This document shows, one piece after another, positions 1 through 9,147 of a DNA stretch of 41,257 nucleotides; the first letter of the stretch is position 1; each line of letters begins with the position of its first letter. Source of the DNA: an uncultured Actinomycetes bacterium (GTDB taxonomy: Bacteria; Actinomycetota; Actinomycetes; Nanopelagicales; Nanopelagicaceae); NCBI GenBank assembly GCA_903838035.1, contig CAILWW010000024.1, forward strand, positions 1 through 41,257, in the 5' to 3' direction. The notes beneath the pieces are model-generated. The model did no database searches. It was not told where the DNA came from and worked only from the letters and a program-made list of their open reading frames with translations. The position numbers and the translations under genes were made by a program.

Positions 1-138
1 CCGCTCTTTACTTTGCATACAGATGAGAGCGCTAGATTCGAAAGAGCCGAAGAAGCACTTGCTGGAGCGGTAAAGATTTCTAACACCGGTGAGAAGGCAA
101 ATCTATTGCCGCTCGTTCTGGAGAGAATTGAAGGGTAA
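1..138 (+). CDS. deoA: Thymidine phosphorylase, C-terminal fragment (cut by window edge)
   Basis: Only the last 45 codons are present, in frame from base 1 to a TAA stop. The peptide begins PLFTLHTDESARFERAEEAL and ends LPLVLERIEG, which resembles the C-terminal domain of actinobacterial pyrimidine-nucleoside phosphorylases. That enzyme splits thymidine or deoxyuridine with phosphate into base and deoxyribose-1-phosphate. The last base of its stop is the first base of the adenosine deaminase ATG (TAATG), so the two are probably co-transcribed and translationally coupled. The deoA-add order is common in actinobacteria. The call rests on a short tail plus context. Confidence 0.75.
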   Translation, partial: PLFTLHTDESARFERAEEALAGAVKISNTGEKANLLPLVLERIEG

Positions 139-1235
139 TGATGTCACTCAATAAGAAGCCAACTCCAGAGCAGATAAAGCGCCTACCAAAGGCGGTAATT
201 CACGATCACCTCGATGGCGGACTTCGCCCGCAAACAATTATTGATCTTGCCAAAGAGATTGGTTACACAAAGCTTCCAACGATGGATGCCACCGAACTTG
301 GAATTTGGTTTGAGGAGTCGGCTAGTTCCGGGACTCTGGTTCGTTACTTAGAGACTTTCGATCACACAATTGCTGTCATGCAGACCAGAGAAGCAATCAT
401 TCGGGTTGCTCGCGAAGCTGCACTTGATTTAGCTCGAGATGGAGTTGTCTACGCTGAAGTTCGTGGCGCACCGGAACTATTTACCCAAAATGGACTCACT
501 CTCGATCAGGTCATTGAAGCGACAACCGAGGGATACCAACTTGGTATGGCCGATGCGAAGGCGGAAGGTTTCACAATTCGAGTCGAGCAGATTCTCTGCG
601 CGCTTCGCCAAAATGATTATGCCGATGAGGTTGCTCGTAAGGTTGTGCAATTCCGAGAAAAGCACGTTGTTGGTTTTGATATTGCTGGCCCGGAAGATGG
701 CTTTCCCCCAACTATCCAGCAGAGTGCCTTTGATTTTCTTCGCCAAGAAAATGCCCATTTCACCATTCATGCGGGTGAGGCATATGGCCTGCCTTCAATT
801 TGGCAGGCTATTCAAATGTGCGGCGCCGAACGACTTGGTCACGGAGTACGCATTATCGACGATATTGATTTCTCTGGAAAAGCCCCAAAGCTTGGTCTGC
901 TCTCCTCGTATATCCGCGACCGAAGGATTCCATTGGAGATGTGCCCAACTTCAAATGTGCAGACTGGTGCGGCTAAAGATTATGCATCACATCCCATTGG
1001 CGCTTTGGAACAACTTCGTTTTCGCGTCACCATCAATACTGACAATCGCCTCATGAGCAATACCTCAATGAGTAACGAGATGATTCAAATAACTGACGCT
1101 TTCGATTGGACTTTCTTAGATCTCCAACGCGTCACCGTCAATGCGCTCAAGAGCTCATTTATTCCTTTTGAAGAACGACTCGCGATTATCGAGCAGCAGG
1201 TAAAGCCGGCTTACGCGGCAATCTCGGCCGAGTAG
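138..1235 (+). CDS. add: Adenosine deaminase
   Basis: Deaminates adenosine and deoxyadenosine to inosine and deoxyinosine in the cytoplasm, feeding the purine nucleoside phosphorylase encoded about 5 kb away. The 365-residue protein shows the family's metal and catalytic signature: HxH at residues 22-24, HAGE at 211-214, the LGHG histidine at 235 and the aspartate at 302 in a TDNR context. The TDN in place of the classical TDD is, as I recall, usual for actinobacterial members. The start overlaps the deoA stop by one base; an ATG one codon later is equally possible. The stop (TAG) directly abuts the convergent stop of the ALDH-like gene, leaving no intergenic base. Confidence 0.95.
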   Translation: MMSLNKKPTPEQIKRLPKAVIHDHLDGGLRPQTIIDLAKEIGYTKLPTMDATELGIWFEESASSGTLVRYLETFDHTIAVMQTREAIIRVAREAALDLARDGVVYAEVRGAPELFTQNGLTLDQVIEATTEGYQLGMADAKAEGFTIRVEQILCALRQNDYADEVARKVVQFREKHVVGFDIAGPEDGFPPTIQQSAFDFLRQENAHFTIHAGEAYGLPSIWQAIQMCGAERLGHGVRIIDDIDFSGKAPKLGLLSSYIRDRRIPLEMCPTSNVQTGAAKDYASHPIGALEQLRFRVTINTDNRLMSNTSMSNEMIQITDAFDWTFLDLQRVTVNALKSSFIPFEERLAIIEQQVKPAYAAISAE

Positions 1236-2078
1236 CTAAATACCGACTGGATGCCAGACGGTCTTATTCTCCATAAAGGCCAAGATCCGATTTGGCGATG
1301 CGTTCTCATCAAAGGTATGAATTCGCTTGAGATTATCTGCGCCAGCAAGCTTTAGCTCGCCGAGTGCCTTAGAACTAAGGCCAGTTCCATCAACGCCATC
1401 GATATCCATATGTGAACCCATCCAGGAGACGAGTTCTGCGCTCTTGCCGGTAAGTATGTTGACGACTCCTGCCGGAAGATCGCTAGTGGCTAGGACCTCG
1501 CTGAGGGTGATTGCAGATAATGGATATTTCTCATTAGCCACAATGATTGCGCTATTTCCGGAGGCGATAATTGGCGCAGTTGCTGCAACTAAATTTAGTA
1601 GCGAAGGTTTGCCATCGACAAAGGCTCCCACGACACCAAGCGCTTCTGGAGTTGTGAAGTTGTAGTACGGTCCAGAGACCGAGTTGGTGGAGCCAGCGAT
1701 AGAGGCAATCTTGTCGGTCCAACCGGCATACCAAACCCAGAGATCAATAGCCCCTGAAACTTGTGTTTGAGCTGCCTTTGGCAATAGTCCTTCTTGCGCG
1801 ATCAGTTCATCGGCGAATTGGGAAGCGCGGCCCTCCATAATTTCGGCGATGCGATAGAGAATCTGTCCGCGATTATAGGAAGTGGCAGCTGCCCAACCAG
1901 ATTGTGCAGCACGGGCTGCAGTGACGGCATCGCGCAAATCCTTACGTGAGGCCTGACATGGATTTGCTAAGAATTTTCCCTTTGCATCTTTGAGTTCGTA
2001 TACCCGACCAGATTCACTGCGAGGGAATTTGCCACCAATAAAGAGTTTGTAAGTCTTCATGACATCGATGCGACTCAT
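1236..2078 (-). CDS. Truncated, catalytically dead aldehyde dehydrogenase-like protein
   Basis: A 280-residue protein covering only the N-terminal NAD-binding part of the ALDH fold. It aligns by eye with its 486-residue neighbour through the LPAGVVNILTG segment (about residue 200) and then stops. It has no catalytic cysteine segment. The PWN motif of the active site is replaced by VDGK, the KPAE lysine by VANE, and the LELGGK glutamate by LKLAG. It is therefore a pseudoenzyme domain, not an independent dehydrogenase. It starts two bases after the stop of the active ALDH, so the pair is surely co-expressed. The size and order resemble the C-terminal inactive domain of ALDH16 enzymes. It is an intact ORF with no frameshift remnant, so I do not call it a pseudogene. 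An ATG at codon 7 is an alternative start. Confidence 0.8.
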   Translation of the reverse strand: MSRIDVMKTYKLFIGGKFPRSESGRVYELKDAKGKFLANPCQASRKDLRDAVTAARAAQSGWAAATSYNRGQILYRIAEIMEGRASQFADELIAQEGLLPKAAQTQVSGAIDLWVWYAGWTDKIASIAGSTNSVSGPYYNFTTPEALGVVGAFVDGKPSLLNLVAATAPIIASGNSAIIVANEKYPLSAITLSEVLATSDLPAGVVNILTGKSAELVSWMGSHMDIDGVDGTGLSSKALGELKLAGADNLKRIHTFDENASPNRILAFMENKTVWHPVGI

Positions 2079-2080
2079 CT

Positions 2081-3541
2081 TTATTTACCTTCCTTTGAAA
2101 TCTTCGCGGCCTTCAAGTACGCGGAGAGGCCATGGCGACCGCCTTCGCGACCCCAGCCCGACTCTTTATAGCCACCAAATGGGCTGGCTGGATCAAATTT
2201 ATTGAAGGTATTTGCCCAGATGACACCTGCGCGAAGTCGCTCTGCAGTCCAGAGCACCTTGGAGCCCTTATCGCTCCAGATGCCAGCGGAGAGGCCGTAT
2301 GGAGTGTTATTAGCCTTCTCAATCGCCTCCGCAGGTGTGCGGAAGGTGATGACCGAGAGAACTGGGCCAAAGATCTCTTCCCGAGCGATCTTGTGCGCTT
2401 GAGTGACGCCAGTGAAGATGGTTGGGGGAAACCAGAAACCAGATTCAGGAATAGCGCATTGCGGTGACCAGCGTTCTGGACCCTCGATATCTCCGTATGC
2501 ACTGAGCTCTTGGATGCGTGCAAGTTGGGCGGCCGAGTTAATCGCACCAAGATCGGTGTTCTTATCAAGTGGATTGCCCATACGAATCTTTGAGATTCTG
2601 GTTTTAAGTTTTTCAATAACTTCATCGTGAATATTTTCTTGAAGAAGAAGTCTGGAGCCGGCGCAGCAGACATGGCCTTGATTGAAGAAAATTCCAGTCA
2701 CAATTCCTTCAACCGCCTCATCGATAGCGGCATCGTCATAGACGATATTTGCGCCTTTGCCACCGAGTTCGAGGGTAGCGCGCTTATTTGTATCAGCAAT
2801 CGCGCGCGCAATCTGCTTGCCTACTTCAGTTGATCCAGTAAATGCAATCTTGTCGACACCTGGATGATTGACTAAATGTGCACCAGTGCTGCCATCGCCA
2901 GTCAAGATATTTACTACGCCTGCAGGAAGTCCAGCTTGTTGGCAAACTTCAGCAAAGAGCAGTGCAGTTAAGGGAGTTGTTTCGGCTGGCTTAAGGACGA
3001 TGGTGTTTCCGGCGGCAAGTGCTGGCGCAACTTTCCAAGCAAGCATGAGCAGCGGAAAATTCCACGGAATAATTTGAGCCGCAACCCCGATGGGTTTCGG
3101 TGAAGTTCCGACTCCTGCAAATTCTAATTTATCTGCCCAACCCGCGTGATAGAAGAAATGGGCTGCAGCAAGTGGAATATCGATATCTCGGGTCTCTCGA
3201 ATTGGTTTTCCGTTGTCCAAGGTTTCTAGAACTGCAAATTCGCGAGCACGCTCTTGCAAGATGCGGGCAATGCGATAGAGATACTTGCCACGTTCTGCGG
3301 CTGGTAGCTTCGACCAAACCTTTACATATGCCTCGCGCGCTGCTTTAACGGCTGCGTTGACATCTGCCAGGCCGGCCAGCGAAATATCGGCCAGGTGCTC
3401 TTCGGTGGCAGGGTTAACCGTGGCGAAGTGTTTGCCGCTCTTAGGCGCTGCAAATTTGCCATTGATGAAGAGGCCATAGCTATCTTTGATATCAACGATG
3501 GAGGTGGATTCCAAAGCTGGGGCATATTCGAATTCGCTCAT
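2081..3541 (-). CDS. Aldehyde dehydrogenase (NAD-dependent, active)
   Basis: A full-length 486-residue ALDH with all active-site features: oxyanion Asn161 in PWN, Lys184 in the KPAE cofactor motif, the FTGST loop near 234-238, general base Glu258 in LELGGK, and nucleophile Cys292 in the GHVCCAGSR segment. It sits 11 bases downstream of deoC and just before the dead ALDH-like gene. This suggests it oxidises the acetaldehyde (or another aldehyde) released when DeoC cleaves deoxyribose-5-phosphate. The substrate is inferred from context, not sequence. A purine-rich AGAAGAG lies just upstream of the ATG as a possible ribosome binding site. Confidence 0.92.
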   Translation of the reverse strand: MSEFEYAPALESTSIVDIKDSYGLFINGKFAAPKSGKHFATVNPATEEHLADISLAGLADVNAAVKAAREAYVKVWSKLPAAERGKYLYRIARILQERAREFAVLETLDNGKPIRETRDIDIPLAAAHFFYHAGWADKLEFAGVGTSPKPIGVAAQIIPWNFPLLMLAWKVAPALAAGNTIVLKPAETTPLTALLFAEVCQQAGLPAGVVNILTGDGSTGAHLVNHPGVDKIAFTGSTEVGKQIARAIADTNKRATLELGGKGANIVYDDAAIDEAVEGIVTGIFFNQGHVCCAGSRLLLQENIHDEVIEKLKTRISKIRMGNPLDKNTDLGAINSAAQLARIQELSAYGDIEGPERWSPQCAIPESGFWFPPTIFTGVTQAHKIAREEIFGPVLSVITFRTPAEAIEKANNTPYGLSAGIWSDKGSKVLWTAERLRAGVIWANTFNKFDPASPFGGYKESGWGREGGRHGLSAYLKAAKISKEGK

Positions 3542-3552
3542 ATCTCTTCTCT

Positions 3553-4500
3553 TTAATCCAAGGTGACGTAGTTAGGACCGGAGTAATAACCGTCACGCAT
3601 CTTCATTCGCTGCATGAGTAAGTCGTTCAATAAAGCACTTGCGCCGATACGGAACATCGAGGGGTTGAGCCAATCTGGACCGGCGGTTTCGTTAACTAGG
3701 ACTAATTGCTTGATCGCATCTTTGGTTGTGCGAATACCACCAGCAGGCTTTACGCCAATTCGATGCTCGGTCATCTCAAAGAAATCTCGGACTGCCTCCA
3801 ACATGACAAGTACAACGGGCGCGGTCGCAGCTGGAGTAACTTTTCCGGTGCTGGTTTTAATGAAGTCGGCGCCTGCAAGCATGGCAAGGTATGAGGCCTT
3901 TCGAACGTTATCAAGCGTGACGAGTTCACCGGTCTCAAGAATGACCTTGAGATGGGCGCGCTCACCGCAAATCGCTTTAATAGCCTTTATCTCTTCATAA
4001 ACTTCACGAAGCCGACCCGAGAGAAATGCACCGCGATCAATCACCATATCGATTTCGCCGGCGCCGTTAGCCAGGGCATCCTCAGTATCTTGTCGCTTTA
4101 CCGCAAAGCTAGCGCGACCGGAAGGAAATGCGGTTGAGACGGCGGCGACTGGAATATCTGCACCACCGATTGCATCGAGCTGTTCACGAGCAATCTTGAC
4201 CATATCGTTGTAGACGCAGATAGCACCGACGTGCGGAACGCTGGGGTCGGTTGGGTCTGGGCGTACTGCTTTGGCACAAAGTGCCCGAACTTTTCCAGGA
4301 GTATCAGCGCCTTCTAGGGTGGTGAGGTCCACCATACTGATGGCCATATCTATCGCCCACGCCTTGCTCGAAGTTTTAATGCTTCGCGTTGCCAACATGT
4401 CAGCGCGAGCGTGAGCTCCAATTTGATCGACCGGAGGCAGGGTTTTCAGGAATTTCTTGAGTGATGCTTCGCTCTCGTCCTGGAGGATTCCGTAACTCAT
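3553..4500 (-). CDS. deoC: Deoxyribose-phosphate aldolase
   Basis: Cleaves 2-deoxyribose-5-phosphate into glyceraldehyde-3-phosphate and acetaldehyde in the cytoplasm. The 315-residue protein has the Schiff-base lysine at 215 in ADFIKTSTGK, the second active-site lysine at 251 in GVKPAGG, and an aspartate at 151 in EIDMVID matching the proton-relay residue. It is longer than the E. coli enzyme because of an N-terminal extension of about 50 residues, like other long-type DeoC proteins. Its ATG overlaps the end of the phosphohexomutase gene by 4 bases. It lies in the run from purine nucleoside phosphorylase to the ALDH pair, a complete deoxynucleoside degradation module. Confidence 0.96.
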   Translation of the reverse strand: MSYGILQDESEASLKKFLKTLPPVDQIGAHARADMLATRSIKTSSKAWAIDMAISMVDLTTLEGADTPGKVRALCAKAVRPDPTDPSVPHVGAICVYNDMVKIAREQLDAIGGADIPVAAVSTAFPSGRASFAVKRQDTEDALANGAGEIDMVIDRGAFLSGRLREVYEEIKAIKAICGERAHLKVILETGELVTLDNVRKASYLAMLAGADFIKTSTGKVTPAATAPVVLVMLEAVRDFFEMTEHRIGVKPAGGIRTTKDAIKQLVLVNETAGPDWLNPSMFRIGASALLNDLLMQRMKMRDGYYSGPNYVTLD

Positions 4501-6137
4501 GAGAGCAGAGCCAGTAAATCGCCGCGCAGTTCCTGAACCAAGGTTTCGGCCTTACGCTTCTCATCGTTACTTCCACTTGGTCGCACAACTTCAATGTAGC
4601 ACTTCATCTTTGCTTCAGTACCACTTGGGCGGATGATGATTCGCACATTTTCCTCGAGGTAAAGCCGCAGGCCATTAGTGGCCGGCAACTTTCCGGTGGC
4701 GATATTGAGATCCTCAAATGAGATGACTTTTAGACCGGCGATGGCGGTTGAATGTGAAGCTCGCAATTTATTGAGTACTCGGTCGACATCCGCCAGATTG
4801 CTAACCCGGATGGAGATTTGTTCGGTGCGGTGGAAGCCAAAGGCGCTCCAAATTTCATCGAGATATTCGATGATGGTGGTGTTCTCTCGCTTAAGCTCGC
4901 CCGCAATCTTGGCTAGTAGAAGCGCAGCCGATACCCCGTCCTTATCATTGACGGTCGTGGGATCGATTGCATAACCCAGCGCTTCTTCGTATCCATACGA
5001 AAGATTTGGAATCTTAGCCAACCATTTAAATCCAGTAAGCACCTCGTGGAACTCGATCTGAAATTTCGCCGCCACTTTAGCGAGGAGCGAAGATGAGACA
5101 ATTGAATTTCCAAAGGCCTTATTTATATTTCGCTCAGGCATACGGGAAGCGATGTAATATCCAAGAATTGCACCAACCTCATCGCCACGCAGCATTCGCC
5201 AGCCGAGTTCTGGATCAAAGGTCGCTGCGGCGCAACGATCAGCATCTGGGTCGTTGGCGATCACAATATCTGCGCCATGGTTACGTGCGACTTCTAGCGA
5301 TAAATCGATGGCGCCGGGCTCTTCTGGATTGGGAAATTTAACGGTGGGAAAGTCTGGATCTGGAGCGGATTGTTCGGCGACCAAGATGGGTTGGGCAAAG
5401 CCGGCTTTCTTAAATACCCATTGAATGGTCTCGGTACCCACACCATGCATGGCGGAATATACGACCTTGGTATCTTCCGGTTTGGAAATAAGCGAAGCTG
5501 TGATGTTTGCATAGTCATTGACCACTATGTCATCAAGGATTTCCCAACCGATTCCTCGTGGTTGGTGGCTCTTTATCAGGGCAATCTCGGCTGCAATTTC
5601 TTTATCTGCCGGAGGAACAATTTGGGAACCGCGATATAGAACGCCATCAACGGTGCCGCCTAAATAAACCTTGTAACCATTATCTTCTGGGGGATTGTGG
5701 CTGGCGGTCACCATTACGCCGACATCTGCTTTGAGTGCATTGACTGCATAGGCAAGTACGGGAGTAGGAAGCGGCCTTGGGAGTATCGAAACTTTAATTC
5801 CAGCGCCGGTAAATATTTCAGCGCTCTCTTGGGTAAATTCTTCCGAACCATGACGAGCATCTCGCCCAATGACAACGGTGGTAAGACCGCGCTTCTTCAT
5901 ATATGCAGCAATACCTGCGGCAGTTCGACCAACAACCGCGCGGTTCATACACGACGGACCAGGTCCTACAGGTCCGCGAAGTCCAGCAGTACCGAATTGT
6001 AAGAAGCCAGCGAAGCAAGCGCGTAGCGCGCTTTCATTCCCCTGATCTAGCCAAGCGCGCAAAGTTGCTGCAGTTGCAGGATCTGGATCAAGTTCGATCC
6101 ACTCTTCAACTTCTGCAATGAGCGCTTGATCGATCAT
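4497..6137 (-). CDS. Phosphohexomutase family protein (phosphomannomutase/phosphopentomutase type)
   Basis: A 546-residue alpha-D-phosphohexomutase. It has the phosphoserine loop TASHNPP with Ser146, the metal-binding DPDADR at 296-301, a sugar-binding GYEEALGY loop and a C-terminal phosphate-binding RPSGTEAK motif. Annotation pipelines usually call such proteins phosphomannomutase. Here it lies between purine nucleoside phosphorylase and deoC with 4-base overlaps on both sides. In that setting it more likely interconverts ribose- or deoxyribose-1-phosphate and the 5-phosphate (the PGM2-like phosphopentomutase role). The exact substrate cannot be read from the sequence. Confidence 0.88.
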   Translation of the reverse strand: MIDQALIAEVEEWIELDPDPATAATLRAWLDQGNESALRACFAGFLQFGTAGLRGPVGPGPSCMNRAVVGRTAAGIAAYMKKRGLTTVVIGRDARHGSEEFTQESAEIFTGAGIKVSILPRPLPTPVLAYAVNALKADVGVMVTASHNPPEDNGYKVYLGGTVDGVLYRGSQIVPPADKEIAAEIALIKSHQPRGIGWEILDDIVVNDYANITASLISKPEDTKVVYSAMHGVGTETIQWVFKKAGFAQPILVAEQSAPDPDFPTVKFPNPEEPGAIDLSLEVARNHGADIVIANDPDADRCAAATFDPELGWRMLRGDEVGAILGYYIASRMPERNINKAFGNSIVSSSLLAKVAAKFQIEFHEVLTGFKWLAKIPNLSYGYEEALGYAIDPTTVNDKDGVSAALLLAKIAGELKRENTTIIEYLDEIWSAFGFHRTEQISIRVSNLADVDRVLNKLRASHSTAIAGLKVISFEDLNIATGKLPATNGLRLYLEENVRIIIRPSGTEAKMKCYIEVVRPSGSNDEKRKAETLVQELRGDLLALLS

Positions 6138-6952
6138 ATTTTGTGAAGCACCTTTCCTAGTAATTCACCCATTCGGCCAGCAGCAGCTTTGCCCGCCGCC
6201 ATAACCTCTTCATGGCTGAGCTTCTCGCCGGTGACACCCGCGGCAGCATTTGTTACCAAGGAAATACCAACAACTTCGGCGCCAAGTGCGTGCGCAGCGA
6301 TTGCTTCTGGAACGGTGGACATGCCAACAAGGTCGGCTCCCATGGTGCGCAACATATTAATTTCAGCAGGAGTCTCATATGCCGGTCCTCGCCAATGCAC
6401 ATAAACACCTTCAGCAAGAGATGGATCTTCTTCTTTAAGCAGAGCTCGAATGCGCTTGCTGTACAAATCGGTGAGGTCAACAAAATCTGCGCCAATCAGC
6501 GGACTTACTCCGGTCATTGAGATGTGATCGCGAATGATGACAGGTTGTCCCACCTTGTAGTCACGCGATATTCCACCGCAAGCGTTAGTGAGGACAACTG
6601 CTTTGCAACCTGCTTTTACGGCGGTGCGCACCCCGTGAACTACGGGTTCGATGCCCTTACCTTCATATAAGTGGGTGCGACCAAGAAAAACTAGTGCGCG
6701 GATAGTTCCATGCGCACCTTGTAGGTCATAAGAGCGAACAATTCCACCATGTCCGGCAACGGTTGGCTCAGGAAAGCCGGGAAGTTTGGTGACAGCAAAT
6801 TCATGTGTCGGCTGACCTAGTGCATCGGCCGCAGAAATCCATCCGGAGCCCATGACAAGTGCGACGTCATGGTGATCTTTTCCGGTCAGTTCTGCCAGCG
6901 CGGTTGCGGCTTGGGTTGCAGTGCCCAGTGGGTCTTTATATAAGTCGGCCAT
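6134..6952 (-). CDS. Purine nucleoside phosphorylase (trimeric type)
   Basis: Phosphorolyses inosine, guanosine and their deoxy forms to base plus (deoxy)ribose-1-phosphate. The 272-residue protein matches the class II PNP/MTAP family: a phosphate-binding GSGW loop at 35-38, a TNACGG motif in the middle, and GMSTVPEAIAA in the second half, where the purine and ribose contacts lie. The length is typical. It is the first gene of a tightly overlapping set (PNP, phosphohexomutase, deoC, ALDH, ALDH-like). It has its own TAAGTT -10 element exactly 6 bases before the ATG, so this catabolic unit can probably be transcribed separately from the carboxylase genes upstream. Confidence 0.94.
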   Translation of the reverse strand: MADLYKDPLGTATQAATALAELTGKDHHDVALVMGSGWISAADALGQPTHEFAVTKLPGFPEPTVAGHGGIVRSYDLQGAHGTIRALVFLGRTHLYEGKGIEPVVHGVRTAVKAGCKAVVLTNACGGISRDYKVGQPVIIRDHISMTGVSPLIGADFVDLTDLYSKRIRALLKEEDPSLAEGVYVHWRGPAYETPAEINMLRTMGADLVGMSTVPEAIAAHALGAEVVGISLVTNAAAGVTGEKLSHEEVMAAGKAAAGRMGELLGKVLHKI

Positions 6953-6958
6953 AGGCCT

Positions 6959-6964
6959 AACTTA
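6959..6964 (-). promoter_or_regulatory. -10 element of PNP, leaderless promoter
   Basis: TAAGTT on the minus strand, 6 bases before the PNP ATG. Transcription would start at or next to the A of the start codon. No clear -35 box or ribosome binding site is visible. Confidence 0.6.
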
Positions 6965-6975
6965 TCGCTTTCGGA

Positions 6976-7422
6976 CTACTCCTGTTTAGTGGGTCTTTTA
7001 ATTAAATCTTCGATGTAATCCACCGGAGCTCCTGCGGCCAGCGCAGCATCCACCATGATGGAGAGGTAGCGCTTGCTTGGGAGTCCACCTTCGAAACTAT
7101 TGAGAACATAGAGAAATGCAAGAACTTCGCCATCGAGGGTGTGTGCTCGGACGCGAATCTTTGAGTAAAGATTGAGATCTGCCCCCTCCCAATTATCAAG
7201 CGCTGCTTCATCTTGGGGTGTCAGGTCATAAAGCGAGATGAAAGTTTGATGTCCAGCTTCCTCAACTACGGTGGCAACCGAACCCTCCCACCCAATATCT
7301 TCACCGCCGAAGGTCAGGCGCCAGCCATCTAACCAGCCAGTACCTCGATGTGGAGAGTGCGGAGCGCGTTGCATCATCTGCGCGGGATCTAAATTAGATC
7401 CGTAAGCCACATAGAGTGCCAT
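6976..7422 (-). CDS. Gamma-glutamylcyclotransferase-like protein
   Basis: A 148-residue protein of the GGCT/AIG2-like fold. It has the diagnostic YGSNL motif at residues 7-11, followed by a compact beta-barrel-type sequence rich in aromatic residues. The family includes enzymes that release 5-oxoproline from gamma-glutamyl compounds, but many bacterial members have unknown substrates, so the reaction is not certain. It lies 9 bases after the biotin carboxylase gene and 23 bases before PNP, a position it also holds in other actinobacteria as I recall. It has its own apparent leaderless promoter formed on the carboxylase stop codon. Confidence 0.8.
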   Translation of the reverse strand: MALYVAYGSNLDPAQMMQRAPHSPHRGTGWLDGWRLTFGGEDIGWEGSVATVVEEAGHQTFISLYDLTPQDEAALDNWEGADLNLYSKIRVRAHTLDGEVLAFLYVLNSFEGGLPSKRYLSIMVDAALAAGAPVDYIEDLIKRPTKQE

Positions 7423-7428
7423 CGCTAA

Positions 7429-7434
7429 ATCTTA
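7429..7434 (-). promoter_or_regulatory. -10 element of the GGCT-like gene, built on an upstream stop codon
   Basis: TAAGAT on the minus strand, 6 bases before the ATG. Its first three bases are the TAA stop of the biotin carboxylase gene. It has the same geometry as the other leaderless promoters in this window. Confidence 0.6.
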
Positions 7435-9147
7435 ATCTTCGATCGTGCAGAGAAGCGCGCCGCTGGCAACAGTTTGTCCGACGCCGACATTGAGTTTTGC
7501 AACCGTTCCAGCCTTATGAGCAAGCAGTGGTTGTTCCATCTTCATTGCTTCCAATACGACAATTAAGTCGCCGGCCTCAACTCGATCGCCATTGGCTTTC
7601 AGAATTTTTACAACCGTGCCTTGCATTGGACTCTCGATGGAGTCTCCGGCAACTTTGCTGATGCCACTTGGCTTAACACGGTGGCGTTTTTCTACTGGTT
7701 CTGGAGTGTGTAGAACCACATCAAATCTATGTCCATTAACTTCCGCAATGATCTTGCGCGATGCAGCCTTGGTTTCAGCTACGCCTTGCTTGAAGTTAAA
7801 GGGTTCGATTTCATTAACAAATTCATTCTCGATATAGCTGGTGTATACCTTGAACTCTTTGGTGAAGTTCTCATCGTTCACAATTGCACGATGGAAGGGG
7901 AGGGCGGTTGCCAATCCACCAATTTCAAATTCACGAAGTGCCCGACGAGCACGCTCGATTGCCTCTTCACGCGTTGCCGCGGTAACAATTAGCTTTGCGA
8001 GCAGTGAATCAAAGTGGGATCCGATGGTGTGACCATGGTCAAAGCCGGCATCGATACGAACGCCAGGTCCAGAAGGAACTTCCCATTTAGTGATCGTGCC
8101 AAGAGATGGAAGAAAGCCCTTGCCTGGATCCTCACCGTTAATGCGGAATTCAATGGAATGGCCGCGGATGATCGGATCAACAGGGTTAATGGCTAGGCCA
8201 TCGGCGATTCGGAATTGTTCGCGGACAAGATCAAGTCCGGTAACTTCCTCAGAGACTGGGTGTTCGACTTGGAGGCGGGTATTAACTTCTAAGAATGAGA
8301 TGGTTCCATCAATTCCAATCAAGAATTCACAAGTACCGGCTCCGACATATCCAGCCTTTTTCATGATGGCCTTGGAAGAGGTATAGAGCTGTTCTATTTG
8401 CGCCTCGGTTAAGAATGGGGCCGGCGCTTCTTCAACAAGTTTTTGGTGGCGACGTTGGAGCGAGCAATCGCGAGTACTGACGACGACTGCATTACCGTGT
8501 GAGTCGATGAGTACTTGAGTTTCTACGTGGCGCGGTTTATCGAGATAGCGCTCGACGAAACATTCACCGCGACCAAAACCAGTTATCGCCTCACGAACTG
8601 CGGAAGCAAAAAGTTCAGGAATTTCTTCGATGGTGCGCGCAACTTTGAGGCCGCGTCCGCCGCCACCATGAGCAGCTTTAATGGCAACCGGAAGTCCGTG
8701 CTCTTTTGCAAAAGCAATGATCTCGTCAGGTGTATCAACCGGATCAATTGTTCCAGCAACCAATGGCGCACCAACTTCGGCGGCAATTTTTCGCGCTGAT
8801 ACTTTGTCGCCTAATGAACGAATTGCGGCTGGGGGAGGTCCGATCCAAATTAAACCTGCTGCAATAACCCGGTCGGCAAAGTCGGCATTTTCGGAGAGAA
8901 ATCCATAACCAGGGTGAACTGCATCTGCGCCTGATTGCTTTGCAATTTCGATGATCTTATTTTGATCGAGGTAAGTTTCGGCAGCAGATAGGCCATTGAG
9001 TGCATAGGCCTCATCAGCGGTTGCTACATGGAGCGAGGTGCGATCTTCGTCGGAGTAAATGGCGATTGATTTGATTCCGTGATCCCTTGCGGCGCGAGCT
9101 ACCCGCACTGCAATCTCGCCACGGTTTGCGATAAGTACTGACTTCAC
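7432..9147 (-). CDS. Acyl-CoA carboxylase alpha subunit (biotin carboxylase plus BCCP)
   Basis: A 571-residue fusion. An N-terminal biotin carboxylase begins with the [13 protein letters not shown] motif, with the glycine-rich ATP-grasp loop [10 protein letters not shown] near 162-171 and the lid and metal motifs [14 protein letters not shown] further on. A short linker follows, then a C-terminal biotinyl domain with EAMKMEQP; the biotinylated lysine is residue 536. It carboxylates biotin with ATP and bicarbonate for the beta subunit encoded upstream. The product is malonyl-CoA and/or methylmalonyl-CoA; which one cannot be decided from the sequence. Its start overlaps the maf stop by 4 bases, so it belongs to the beta-epsilon-maf-alpha operon. 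Confidence 0.95.
   Translation of the reverse strand: MKSVLIANRGEIAVRVARAARDHGIKSIAIYSDEDRTSLHVATADEAYALNGLSAAETYLDQNKIIEIAKQSGADAVHPGYGFLSENADFADRVIAAGLIWIGPPPAAIRSLGDKVSARKIAAEVGAPLVAGTIDPVDTPDEIIAFAKEHGLPVAIKAAHGGGGRGLKVARTIEEIPELFASAVREAITGFGRGECFVERYLDKPRHVETQVLIDSHGNAVVVSTRDCSLQRRHQKLVEEAPAPFLTEAQIEQLYTSSKAIMKKAGYVGAGTCEFLIGIDGTISFLEVNTRLQVEHPVSEEVTGLDLVREQFRIADGLAINPVDPIIRGHSIEFRINGEDPGKGFLPSLGTITKWEVPSGPGVRIDAGFDHGHTIGSHFDSLLAKLIVTAATREEAIERARRALREFEIGGLATALPFHRAIVNDENFTKEFKVYTSYIENEFVNEIEPFNFKQGVAETKAASRKIIAEVNGHRFDVVLHTPEPVEKRHRVKPSGISKVAGDSIESPMQGTVVKILKANGDRVEAGDLIVVLEAMKMEQPLLAHKAGTVAKLNVGVGQTVASGALLCTIED

Noticed and set aside
439-1056. A 205-codon plus-strand frame inside add
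   Set aside because: It lies wholly within adenosine deaminase in another frame, and its translation has no recognisable motif.
1236-2078. The short ALDH-like gene as a frameshifted pseudogene
   Set aside because: The frame is open and clean, its key active-site motifs are changed rather than broken, and DNA beyond its stop is the convergent add gene with no ALDH remnant on the minus strand.
2113-2673. A 186-codon minus-strand frame inside the active ALDH gene
   Set aside because: Shadow of the ALDH gene; rich in Ser, Arg and Pro with no domain.
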